DNA of 10,250 bases from Bacteroidales bacterium (GTDB taxonomy: Bacteria > Bacteroidota > Bacteroidia > Bacteroidales > UBA4181), in NCBI GenBank assembly GCA_031259205.1, contig JAIRLS010000023.1:1-10250 (forward strand). The letters run 5' to 3'. The notes under the pieces were generated by a model. The model was not told the DNA's origin and made no database searches. It worked only from the letters and a program-made list of their open reading frames with translations. A program made the translations under genes and the position numbers. This document shows positions 1-6,933 of this stretch, piece after piece. How positions within the stretch are numbered: position 1 is the stretch's first letter; each line of letters opens with the position of its first letter.

Positions 1-88
1 CAAGGCTACCGGAAACGATTGCTTGCGCGTTTGTTTTTACCGTACAACAAACGAAGACGAACAAAAAAAGAAAAAGCGCCTTTTTCAT
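1..88 (-). CDS. Secreted protein, N-terminal fragment
   Basis: Only the first 29 codons are inside the window; the gene continues past the left edge. The start is read as ATG at 88-86 on the minus strand. The translation begins MKKALFLFLFVFVCC and continues to TNAQAIVSGSL. It is a clear signal peptide: two lysines, a hydrophobic core rich in Leu, Phe and Val, and a likely signal-peptidase I site after NAQA, near residue 23. The Cys pair in the core could suggest a lipoprotein, but the later AQA site fits better. A good promoter lies upstream at 155-185. The gene sits directly downstream of rpoB, where rpoC would be expected, and nothing here resembles the RpoC N-terminus. The mature protein cannot be identified from six residues. 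Confidence 0.72.
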   Translation of the reverse strand, partial: MKKALFLFLFVFVCCTVKTNAQAIVSGSL

Positions 89-111
89 TGTTTTACTTTC
101 TAAACACCTTA

Positions 112-145
112 TTTATGAAAGAGTTAATAACTCAAGTTTCATAAA
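112..145 (-). promoter_or_regulatory. Palindromic 5' leader with a 9-codon upstream ORF
   Basis: Positions 112-126 and 128-145 form an inverted repeat: a 6-bp inner stem (121-126 with 128-133) and a 9-bp outer stem (112-120 with 137-145), separated by a 3-nt bulge at 134-136. The transcript from the promoter at 155-185 should begin within a few bases of this structure, so the mRNA would carry a 5'-terminal stem-loop. The same bases encode a short ORF on the minus strand (142-113) reading MKLELLTLS. There is no T-tract after the stem, so it is not an intrinsic terminator. A role in mRNA stability, or as a DNA operator, is inference. Confidence 0.4.
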
Positions 146-154
146 TGTACTCAA

Positions 155-185
155 CAAAGGTAATTTTTAATATTAAAAAAAACAA
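155..185 (-). promoter_or_regulatory. Bacteroidetes-type promoter of the left-edge secreted-protein gene
   Basis: On the minus strand, TTG at 185-183 is followed after 20 nt by TACCTTTG at 162-155. This matches the -33/-7 pattern TTTG-N19-21-TAnnTTTG used by the primary sigma factor of Bacteroidetes. It lies between the rpoB terminator and the ATG at 88, so the gene does not depend on read-through from rpoB. Confidence 0.7.
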
Positions 186-250
186 TTTTATTCGCTTTTA
201 CCATGAAAAAATCGAGTTATCTCAGATAAGTTGTCCCGCTTTTGCGACAC

Positions 251-296
251 AAAAAAAAACCTGAGATGGCGCTACACGCCGTCAGGTTTCTTTTTT
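251..296 (-). terminator. Intrinsic terminator of rpoB
   Basis: On the minus strand, an 8-bp stem (289-282 with 264-257) is topped, after a small internal bulge, by a 4-bp GC stem (280-277 with 271-268) and a 5-nt loop. It is followed by a run of nine T on the minus strand (259-251). The stem starts about 30 nt after the rpoB stop codon. An A-tract before the stem extends the pairing. It should end rpoB transcription before the next gene. Confidence 0.85.
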
Positions 297-321
297 CGTT
301 CATCTATCTTCCGGTTTTCCG

Positions 322-3300
322 CTATACCATATTAACGCTCAGCCCCAAGCCTCTCATCTCGTGCAGCAGCACGTTGAATGATTCAGGTACGCCGGCAGTG
401 GGCATGGGATCGCCTTTTACTATGGCTTCGTAGGTTTTGGCGCGTCCTATTACGTCGTCGGATTTCACGGTAATGATTTCCTGCAGGATATTGGCTGCTC
501 CAAAAGCTTCGAGCGCCCATACTTCCATTTCTCCGAAGCGTTGCCCGCCGAATTGCGCTTTTCCGCCCAACGGTTGTTGGGTGATGAGCGAATAGGGGCC
601 TATGGAACGTGCGTGCATCTTGTCGTCCACCATGTGTCCAAGTTTCAGCATGTAGATGACGCCGACTGTGGCCGGCTGGTCGAAGCGTTCTCCCGTGCCT
701 CCGTCGTAGAGATAGCTGCATCCGAAGCGCGGCAGGTCGGCTTTGTCTGTCCATTCGTTGATGTCGTCCAGTGTAGCGCCGTCGAATATGGGGGTGGAAA
801 ATTTTACGCCGAGTTTTTCGCCTGCCCATCCCAGTACGGTTTCGTATATTTGTCCGAGGTTCATGCGTGAAGGAACGCCCAAGGGGTTCAGCACAATATC
901 TACCGGTGTTCCGTCTGCGAGGAACGGCATGTCTTCCGCACGTGCAATTTTTGAAACAATACCTTTATTACCGTGGCGTCCGGCCAGCTTGTCACCCACT
1001 TTTACCTTGCGTTTCTTGGCGATGTACACTTTTGCAAGTTGAATGATTCCGGCAGGAAGTTCATCGCCGATAGTGACGTTGTACTTTTTGCGTTTGTACA
1101 CGGCTTCGACGTCTTTGTATCTAAGCATGTAATTGTGGAGCAGTTCCTTGATGGAGTCGTTCCTTGTCTTGTCCGACGTCCATCTGCCGGGATTGACATT
1201 TGTGAAGTCGATATCCATCAACAGTTTGGAGGTGAATTTCGTTCCCTTGGGTATGATTTCCACATTGTAGTAATCCTTTACTCCTTGCGAAGTTTTGGTG
1301 TTGAGCAGCGTCATCAGTTTGTCAACCAGAAGGCTTTTCAATTCGTCTGCCTGTTGTGCAAATTCGTCGTCAATTTTCTGAAGGATGGATTTTTCGCTGG
1401 ATTTGGCTTTTTTGTCTTTTATGCTGCGCGAAAAGAGTTTTTTATCTACTACTACGCCGAACAGCGACGGGGGAGCTTTGAGGGATGCGTCTTTCACGTC
1501 GCCGGCTTTGTCGCCGAAGATAGCGCGAAGCAGTTTTTCTTCGGGCGATGGATCCGATTCGCCTTTTGGAGTGATTTTGCCTATCAGTATGTCTCCCGGT
1601 TCCACGTGTGCACCGATTCGGATAAGGCCGTTTTCGTCGAGGTTGCGGGTGGCTTCTTCGCTCACGTTGGGAATATCGGAGGTCAATTCTTCCAAGCCGC
1701 GTTTGGTATCGCGGACTTCCAACAGATATTCGTCGATGTGCAGCGAAGTGAACAGGTCCTGGCTGACAACTTTCTCATTGATAACGATAGCGTCTTCGAA
1801 ATTGTAGCCTTTCCACGGCATGAACGCCACTTTGAGGTTTTTGCCCAGCGCCAGTTCGCCGTTGTCGGTCGAGTAGCCTTCGGTAAGGATCTGGCCTTTT
1901 TGCACGTGTTCGCCCTTTTTCACAATCGGGCGCATGTTCATGCAGGTGTTTTGATTCGTTTTGGTGAATTTGGCGAGTCTGTACACTTTCAGTTCATCGT
2001 CGAAACTCATGAATTTTTCGTCCGGCGTGTAATCGTAACGGATTGCGATATGGCGTGCGTCAACCGATTCCACGATGCCGTCCTTTTCGGCTACTACCAG
2101 CAGGCGCGAGTCTTTGGCAACGGTATATTCGATACCTGTCCCCACGATAGGGGCTTGTGGTTTCAGCAGGGGTACTGCCTGCCGCATCATGTTCGACCCC
2201 ATCAGTGCGCGGTTGGCGTCGTCGTGTTCGAGGAACGGGATGAGCGATGCGGCAATGGAGGATATCTGGTTGGGAGCTACGTCCATCAGGTTGATCTCGC
2301 TGGGCTCCAATACGGGATAGTCGGCGTCCAGACGGGATTTGATACGGGTTTCCAAAAAATGTCCTTCATCGTCCAGCGTGATGCCTGCCTGTGCGATTTT
2401 CTGTCCTTCTTCTTCTTCGGCGCTTAGCGATACGATGCCGTCTTTGCTTAAATCGACAACGCCATCGTTTACCTTGCGGTAAGGGGTTTCGATAAAGCCC
2501 AGATGGTTGATTTTGGCAAATACGCAGAGTGAAGAGATCAAGCCGATGTTAGGGCCTTCGGGCGTTTCTATCGGGCAAAGTCTTCCGTAGTGGGTAAAAT
2601 GAACGTCGCGTACTTCAAAACCGGCTCTTTCTCTGGTAAGACCGCCCGGACCGAGCGCAGAAAGACGCCTTTTATTGGTAATTTCGGCCAGCGGGTTGGT
2701 CTGATCCATGAATTGCGACAGTGCATTGGTGCCGAAGAAAGAATTGATCACCGACGACAATGTTTTGGAATTGATCAGGTCAATGGGAGTAAATACTTCA
2801 TTGTCGCGAACATTCATACGTTCGCGTATGGTGCGCGACATGCGTGCGAGGCCTACGCTGAACTGTCCTGCCAATTGTTCGCCTACCGTGCGGACGCGGC
2901 GGTTGCTCAAATGATCGATATCGTCCACATCGGCTTTTGAATTGATCAGTTGAATCAGGTATTTGATGATTTCAATGATGTCTTCGCGTGTTAATATCTT
3001 TGTTTCCGCAGGCGTGTTGAGTTGCAGTTTTTTATTGATGCGGTAACGTCCTACATCGCCCAGATCGTAACGCTTGTCGGAGAAGAAGAGTTTGTCGATC
3101 ACATCCCGTGCGGTGGCTTCGTCCGGCGGTTCGGAACTGCGCAATTGCCTGTATATGTGCAACACGGCTTCTTTCTCGGAGTTACATGCGTCTTTTTGCA
3201 GGGTGTTGTAGATGATGGCATAATCGGTGCTGTTGTTTCCTTCTTTGTGGAGGAGAATGGTTTCGGCGCCCGAATTGATGATCATGTCTAAGTGTTCCTT

Positions 3301-4131
3301 TTCAAGGACGGTTTCGCGGTCGATAATGACTTCGTTGCGTTCGATGGATACCACTTCGCCGGTGTCTTCATCCACGAAATCCTCCACCCATGTTTTCAAC
3401 ACGCGGGCAGCCAGTTTTCTTCCCACAACTTTGCCGATAGTGGCTTTTGAAACTTTCATTTCATCCGCCAGATCGAAAATAGCGAGGATGTCCTTGTCGT
3501 TTTCGTAACCGATAGCGCGGAGTAGCGTTGTTACGGGAAGTTTCTTTTTACGGTCGATGTAGGCGTACATCACGTTATTGATGTCGGTGGCAAACTCAAT
3601 CCACGAACCTTTGAACGGAATGATGCGCGCCGAGTACAGTTTGGTGCCGTTCGCATGGATGCTCTGCCCGAAAAACACGCCCGGAGAGCGGTGCAACTGG
3701 GAAACCACTACACGCTCGGCTCCGTTGATAACGAATGAACCCCTCGGCGTCATGTAGGGTACTGTTCCCAAGTACACGTCCTGAATAACAGTATCGAAAT
3801 CCTCATGTTCGGGATCGGTACAAAAAAGTTTTAGCTTGGCTTTCAGCGGCACACTGTATGTCAATCCCCGTTCGATACATTCTTCAATGGTATATCGAGG
3901 AGGATCTATGTAGTAATCAATAAATTCCAACACAAAATTGTTCCGTGTGTCCGAGATCGGAAAATTTTCTTGAAAAACCTTGTACAACCCTTCCCCTTTA
4001 CGGTTTTCGGGCGTGGTATCAATTTGGAAAAAATCGAAAAAAGACTTTAATTGTATTTCCAGAAAATCCGGGTACTCAAATGGATTTTGAATAGAAGAAA
4101 AATTAACCCGTTCTGTTTTATTTACTGACAT
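322..4131 (-). CDS. rpoB: RNA polymerase beta subunit RpoB
   Basis: This is the full-length beta subunit of DNA-dependent RNA polymerase (1,269 residues, the usual size in Bacteroidales). It forms the catalytic cleft with beta' (RpoC). Visible landmarks are the N-terminal YPDFLEIQLKSF segment, the rifampicin region (about 467-493, GTNALSQFMDQ then KRRLSALGPGG), the acidic pair E779-D780 in NFEDAIVINE, the active-site lysines K1048 and K1056 in GDKLAGRHGNKG (E. coli K1065 and K1073), and the C-terminal clamp GGKAQFGGQRFGEMEVWALE. The start at 4131 gives the N-terminus expected for the family. Residue 486 is Asn where E. coli has His526. The gene has its own promoter and terminator, and neither rplL nor rpoC is next to it, which is unusual. 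No frameshift or large insertion is visible. Confidence 0.99.
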   Translation of the reverse strand: MSVNKTERVNFSSIQNPFEYPDFLEIQLKSFFDFFQIDTTPENRKGEGLYKVFQENFPISDTRNNFVLEFIDYYIDPPRYTIEECIERGLTYSVPLKAKLKLFCTDPEHEDFDTVIQDVYLGTVPYMTPRGSFVINGAERVVVSQLHRSPGVFFGQSIHANGTKLYSARIIPFKGSWIEFATDINNVMYAYIDRKKKLPVTTLLRAIGYENDKDILAIFDLADEMKVSKATIGKVVGRKLAARVLKTWVEDFVDEDTGEVVSIERNEVIIDRETVLEKEHLDMIINSGAETILLHKEGNNSTDYAIIYNTLQKDACNSEKEAVLHIYRQLRSSEPPDEATARDVIDKLFFSDKRYDLGDVGRYRINKKLQLNTPAETKILTREDIIEIIKYLIQLINSKADVDDIDHLSNRRVRTVGEQLAGQFSVGLARMSRTIRERMNVRDNEVFTPIDLINSKTLSSVINSFFGTNALSQFMDQTNPLAEITNKRRLSALGPGGLTRERAGFEVRDVHFTHYGRLCPIETPEGPNIGLISSLCVFAKINHLGFIETPYRKVNDGVVDLSKDGIVSLSAEEEEGQKIAQAGITLDDEGHFLETRIKSRLDADYPVLEPSEINLMDVAPNQISSIAASLIPFLEHDDANRALMGSNMMRQAVPLLKPQAPIVGTGIEYTVAKDSRLLVVAEKDGIVESVDARHIAIRYDYTPDEKFMSFDDELKVYRLAKFTKTNQNTCMNMRPIVKKGEHVQKGQILTEGYSTDNGELALGKNLKVAFMPWKGYNFEDAIVINEKVVSQDLFTSLHIDEYLLEVRDTKRGLEELTSDIPNVSEEATRNLDENGLIRIGAHVEPGDILIGKITPKGESDPSPEEKLLRAIFGDKAGDVKDASLKAPPSLFGVVVDKKLFSRSIKDKKAKSSEKSILQKIDDEFAQQADELKSLLVDKLMTLLNTKTSQGVKDYYNVEIIPKGTKFTSKLLMDIDFTNVNPGRWTSDKTRNDSIKELLHNYMLRYKDVEAVYKRKKYNVTIGDELPAGIIQLAKVYIAKKRKVKVGDKLAGRHGNKGIVSKIARAEDMPFLADGTPVDIVLNPLGVPSRMNLGQIYETVLGWAGEKLGVKFSTPIFDGATLDDINEWTDKADLPRFGCSYLYDGGTGERFDQPATVGVIYMLKLGHMVDDKMHARSIGPYSLITQQPLGGKAQFGGQRFGEMEVWALEAFGAANILQEIITVKSDDVIGRAKTYEAIVKGDPMPTAGVPESFNVLLHEMRGLGLSVNMV

Positions 4132-4174
4132 ATTATGGAAAGATTTAACTTAAAACCAGCTGACCTTTTAACCC

Positions 4175-4201
4175 GATATACACAAAAAATAAATGTATAT
4201 C
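4175..4201 (-). promoter_or_regulatory. Stem-loop in the rpoB 5' leader
   Basis: Positions 4175-4182 and 4194-4201 are perfect 8-bp inverted repeats around an 11-nt A/T-rich loop. In the predicted rpoB transcript the stem lies about 45 nt before the start codon. No T-run follows it in the direction of transcription, so it is not a terminator. Translational or stability control of an isolated rpoB is possible but is inference. The stem is made only of A/T pairs apart from two G-C pairs, so it is weak. Confidence 0.4.
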
Positions 4202-4250
4202 AGCATTTTAAACACTCTATAATACCCCAAAATTTTATTTTTCGGGTGGG

Positions 4251-4281
4251 CAAAGGTACGGCAATTTTTATTAAAAAACAA
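4251..4281 (-). promoter_or_regulatory. Promoter of rpoB
   Basis: On the minus strand, TTG at 4281-4279 is followed after exactly 20 nt by TACCTTTG at 4258-4251, the Bacteroidetes -33/-7 promoter. The -7 box is identical to that of the left-edge gene at 155-162. Initiation would fall near 4243-4247, giving a leader of about 110 nt before the ATG at 4131. It shows that rpoB is transcribed separately rather than as a distal gene of a ribosomal-protein operon. Confidence 0.75.
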
Positions 4282-4386
4282 TATAGCAAAAAAATAATTT
4301 CTTTTTCGGGTTAATTCTTTTATTGAGGCGCTATGGGTCAGTGGATTGTTCCATCCGTGTTTTGTTTCCCGCTTTCTTCCTGTAAG

Positions 4387-4408
4387 GCACGAAGGCACGA
4401 ATGTAGAG
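4387..4408 (+). repeat. Dispersed 22-bp repeat, copy 1
   Basis: A 22-bp sequence, starting GCACGAAGGCACGAATG, occurs here and, identically and in the same orientation, at 9759-9780. Both copies are in intergenic DNA. It contains a small internal duplication (GCACGAA twice). A related GGGCACGAAG string is at about 9970-9979. Confidence 0.75.
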
Positions 4409-4490
4409 GCGAAAGGCTTTCTCCCGAAGGCGCTGGGGACATTACCCGTCAATTTGTTGGAGATTGCGCATCTTCCGGGAACTTTTCGCC

Positions 4491-4529
4491 TGTAATGCTC
4501 CCAAATGATTGCCATTCGGGAGCATTACA
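4491..4529. repeat. Strong hairpin, 12-bp perfect stem
   Basis: TGTAATGCTCCC at 4491-4502 pairs perfectly with 4518-4529. The 15-nt loop holds a further 4-bp pairing (4504-4507 with 4513-4516) past one mismatch. No T-tract follows on either strand, so it does not look like an intrinsic terminator. It lies inside the inverted-repeat-bounded segment between rpoB and the rightward operon. Confidence 0.65.
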
Positions 4530-4686
4530 TGACATTCCGTCAGAGATGGTTTACATTACATCAATAAAGCTCATAGACTGTACACATTCTTGCATCATAA
4601 CATTGATGGAAGTTTTCGTTCTTTCATACCATAGCGGAGGTCGGAAAAATTGTTTTTCATAGCGCCTCAAAACGCGAACTCTTCAA

Positions 4687-4740
4687 GTGAGTAAAAAAGT
4701 GAGATTAAAAGATTTAGCCTCGCTGTCAGGGTGTATGTAA
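4687..4740 (+). pseudogene. Possible remnant of a LacI-type regulator start
   Basis: Reading from GTG at 4687, the frame encodes VSKKVRLKDLASLSGCM and then a TAA stop. Residues 3-15 resemble the start of LacI-family DNA-binding domains, which typically read KKVTIKDIAxxAGVS. The match ends at the Gly of the first helix-turn-helix helix, and neither other frame continues the motif (VSxxTVSR). With only about 13 residues this could be chance. If real, it is a 5' stub of a lost gene just outside the repeat-bounded segment. Confidence 0.18.
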
Positions 4741-4761
4741 AAACTTTTTCCATTTCACAGG

Positions 4762-4793
4762 TTTGGAAATTTTGTCAAATTTATTTAATTTTG
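4762..4793 (+). promoter_or_regulatory. Promoter of the DUF3108-DUF2851-TrmH operon
   Basis: TTTG at 4762-4765 is followed after 20 nt by TAATTTTG at 4786-4793, a full match to the Bacteroidetes -33/-7 consensus. Initiation near 4798-4801 leaves only about 10 nt before the ATG at 4810, so the leader is very short. Confidence 0.7.
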
Positions 4794-4809
4794 TCGTTCG
4801 GCATACCCT

Positions 4810-5634
4810 ATGAAATCACTCGGAAGTCATATTATTACTGTCTTTTTGCTGTTGCTCCGGTCGAATCTTTTCGCGCAGGAGCAGTGTCCGATAGATACTA
4901 GAGCTTTCGATGCCGGTGAGGAACTGAAATACAACGCATACTACAATTGGGGATTTATCTGGCTACACGCCGGCGAAGCGGAATTTAGCGTGAAGGACAA
5001 ACAATACAACGGGCGGAAGGTGTTGCACCTGAAAGCCTACGGAACTACGTACAAGTCCTACGACTGGATTTTCACCGTGCGGGAAAAATACCAGTCGTAT
5101 ATCGATCCTGAAACCCTGATGCCGCTTTGGTATGAACGCGACGTGAAGGAAGGCTCTTACACGGCTTTTGAGAATTATATTTTCGATTATCCCAACCGGC
5201 GGATCAACACCTATGTGCAGAAGCGCGACCGGCCGGGCGTAAACGGGACGCTGGAACTCACGCCTTGCCTGCTGGATGTGATGACCGCGATCTACTACTT
5301 TCGTAGCGTCGATTTCAACCGTTACCAAACAGGCGACCAAATCCCCATCCACATGATTCTCGACAGCCATGCCTACCATCTGTACATCCGGTATTTGGGC
5401 AAGGAAACCGTCAAGACGCGCAATAAAACCCCGTACAGATGTATCAAGTGCGCCATCCAACTGGTGGAAGGGACGATGTTCAAAGGCGACGAGGACGCCG
5501 TAGTATGGGTAACCGACGACGCCAACAGGATACCGGTGGTCGTGGAAGCGCAAATCGTTGTAGGATCCGTAAAAGCCATCCTGACGGAAGCAAAAGGACT
5601 GAAACAGCGAACAGCGAACAGCGATAACCAATAA
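4810..5634 (+). CDS. Exported DUF3108 domain protein
   Basis: This is a 274-residue protein with a signal peptide (hydrophobic core about residues 8-16, ending SNLFAQ; likely cleavage near residue 22-23). The mature part matches the DUF3108 family as found in Bacteroidetes: FDAGEELKYNAYYNWGFIWLHAGEAEF near the mature N-terminus, then an aromatic-rich beta-strand pattern, with YKSYDWIFTVREKYQSYID at about 85-103. It probably lies in the periplasm or at the outer membrane; the molecular function is unknown. It is first in a probable operon, 15 nt before the DUF2851 gene, and has its own promoter. The last codons run through a three-copy 7-bp tandem repeat, so the C-terminal tail (after KGLKQ) is probably unimportant. 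Confidence 0.85.
   Translation: MKSLGSHIITVFLLLLRSNLFAQEQCPIDTRAFDAGEELKYNAYYNWGFIWLHAGEAEFSVKDKQYNGRKVLHLKAYGTTYKSYDWIFTVREKYQSYIDPETLMPLWYERDVKEGSYTAFENYIFDYPNRRINTYVQKRDRPGVNGTLELTPCLLDVMTAIYYFRSVDFNRYQTGDQIPIHMILDSHAYHLYIRYLGKETVKTRNKTPYRCIKCAIQLVEGTMFKGDEDAVVWVTDDANRIPVVVEAQIVVGSVKAILTEAKGLKQRTANSDNQ
5603..5623 (+). repeat. Three tandem copies of a 7-bp unit
   Basis: AACAGCG occurs three times in a row at the very end of the DUF3108 coding region. Since 7 is not a multiple of 3, gain or loss of a unit would change the reading frame. By translation, loss of one copy would end the protein after TAITNKL and gain of one copy after TANSEQR, so only the last few residues would change. Confidence 0.8.
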
Positions 5635-5649
5635 ATTATAATATATGCT

Positions 5650-6933
5650 ATGACCGAGGATTTTTTACATTATATCTGGCAGCAGCAGTTGTTTTTCCGG
5701 GAGGATATCCGTACTGCCGACGGGGAGCCGGTATGCGTGGAACGGCCGGGAATACGCAACGCCAACGCAGGGGCCGACTTTACGGATGCACGCATCAAAA
5801 TAGGCGACACGCTGTGGGCAGGCTGTGTCGAAATCCACATTCGTTCGTCCGACTGGGAAAAGCACGGCCACCATACCGACGCCGCATTCAATAACGTGAT
5901 TCTTCACGTGGTTTATCAGCACGACGCCGATGTTTACAATATTTCCCGAATGAAAATACCGGAAATAACGCTCCATTTCGACAAGCGGTATTACGAGAAC
6001 TATCTCAGCCTCGCCGACAGCCGCGAAACGATCGCCTGCAAGGACAAAACCGGCATGATAGACGCCTTTAGCCGCATAAAATGGATAGAAAGACTGGCCA
6101 TAGAAAGACTTGAACACAAATCGGAAGCCGTTCGGCAAATTTACCGGTCAACCGGCAACGACTGGATGGAAACGTCGTACCGGCAACTGGCGCGGAATTT
6201 CGGATTCGGCCTGAATGCCCTGCCGTTCGAATCATTGGCGAAATCACTGCCTTTACGCCTGCTGCTGAAACATCAAGACCGTTTGCACCAGCTGGAAGCG
6301 TTACTGTTCGGGCAAGCCGGCATGTTGAACGACGAAATGCCCGACAACGAATATCATACCTCCCTGCGTAAAGAATATCTATTCCTGCGTCAAAAATACG
6401 GCCTCTCACCTGTCGAGCCTTTTTTATGGAAATTCTTGCGGCTGCGCCCCGTTAATTTCCCCACCATCCGCATTGCACAATTTGCCGCCCTGATACACCG
6501 CAGCGAACATCTTTTCTCACAAATCATCCGTCCCAAAGACCTCCGGACGCTGGAACAGATGTTCAAACCGGAAGTTTCGCCATTTTGGGAGAATCATTAT
6601 GTTTTCGGAAAAACGTCGGAAAAACGGAAAAAAAGCTTCGGAAGCGCCGCCTTCCTGTCCGTCATGATCAACACGGTGGCGCCCCTGCTGTTTGTGTACG
6701 GGAAAGAACACGACGAAGAAAAGGAATACCTGCGCGCCGTCGAACTGCTCGAACAACTGCCCGCCGAGAAAAACAGCATCCTGTCGCAATGGGCGTCGCT
6801 GGGTTTCGACAACCCCAATGCCTTTACGTCGCAGGCGCTTCTCCACCTGAAAAACGAATACTGCAATACCCGGCGCTGCCTGCACTGCACATTCGGAAAC
6901 GCTATCGTAGGAAAAAACCTCCCCGCCAAATGA
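5650..6933 (+). CDS. DUF2851 family protein
   Basis: This is a 427-residue cytoplasmic protein (no signal peptide or membrane segment) of the DUF2851 family, found mainly in Bacteroidetes; its function is unknown. Family landmarks are EDFLHYIWQQQLF at the N-terminus, NANAGADF (37-44), WAGCVEIH (56-63), SSDW (66-69), KHGHHTD (71-77) and NNVILHVVYQHD (81-92). The C-terminus carries a Cys cluster, YCNTRRCLHC, near residues 406-415. The D43 and E61-x-H63 spacing recalls PD-(D/E)XK-type nuclease cores, but this is speculation. It begins 15 nt after the DUF3108 gene, and its TGA stop overlaps the ATG of the methyltransferase gene (ATGA), which suggests translational coupling. Confidence 0.88.
   Translation: MTEDFLHYIWQQQLFFREDIRTADGEPVCVERPGIRNANAGADFTDARIKIGDTLWAGCVEIHIRSSDWEKHGHHTDAAFNNVILHVVYQHDADVYNISRMKIPEITLHFDKRYYENYLSLADSRETIACKDKTGMIDAFSRIKWIERLAIERLEHKSEAVRQIYRSTGNDWMETSYRQLARNFGFGLNALPFESLAKSLPLRLLLKHQDRLHQLEALLFGQAGMLNDEMPDNEYHTSLRKEYLFLRQKYGLSPVEPFLWKFLRLRPVNFPTIRIAQFAALIHRSEHLFSQIIRPKDLRTLEQMFKPEVSPFWENHYVFGKTSEKRKKSFGSAAFLSVMINTVAPLLFVYGKEHDEEKEYLRAVELLEQLPAEKNSILSQWASLGFDNPNAFTSQALLHLKNEYCNTRRCLHCTFGNAIVGKNLPAK

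Larger units (their letters stand above)
4323..4670. repeat. 348-bp segment bounded by 13-bp inverted repeats (MITE-like?)
   Basis: TTGAGGCGCTATG at 4323-4335 is repeated exactly in inverted orientation at 4658-4670. An extra inverted copy of the core (CCATAGCG, 4629-4636) lies near the right end. The segment contains a strong hairpin (4491-4529) and a 22-bp sequence repeated at 9759-9780. It has no transposase, and no clear target-site duplication flanks it. A 109-codon ORF that nearly spans it on the plus strand has low-complexity, non-protein-like sequence and is not called. A non-autonomous mobile element or a decayed repeat region are both possible. Confidence 0.4.

Noticed and set aside
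1..241. Start of rpoC downstream of rpoB
   Set aside because: All three minus-strand frames were read. None gives the RpoC N-terminus or its zinc-binding cysteines; the only good start encodes a signal peptide.
973..2427. 484-codon open frame on the plus strand, opposite rpoB
   Set aside because: It is a long shadow frame of the rpoB coding strand. The translation is Phe/Val-rich with no recognisable domain, and rpoB is certain here.
4168..4515. 115-codon open frame on the minus strand upstream of rpoB
   Set aside because: It spans the rpoB promoter and the inverted-repeat segment, has no family features, and its C-terminal half is just AT-rich leader sequence.
4333..4662. 109-codon open frame on the plus strand inside the repeat-bounded segment
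   Set aside because: Its start and end fall in the inverted repeats and it translates the hairpin and the 22-bp repeat. The composition is Cys/Ser/His-rich without motifs.
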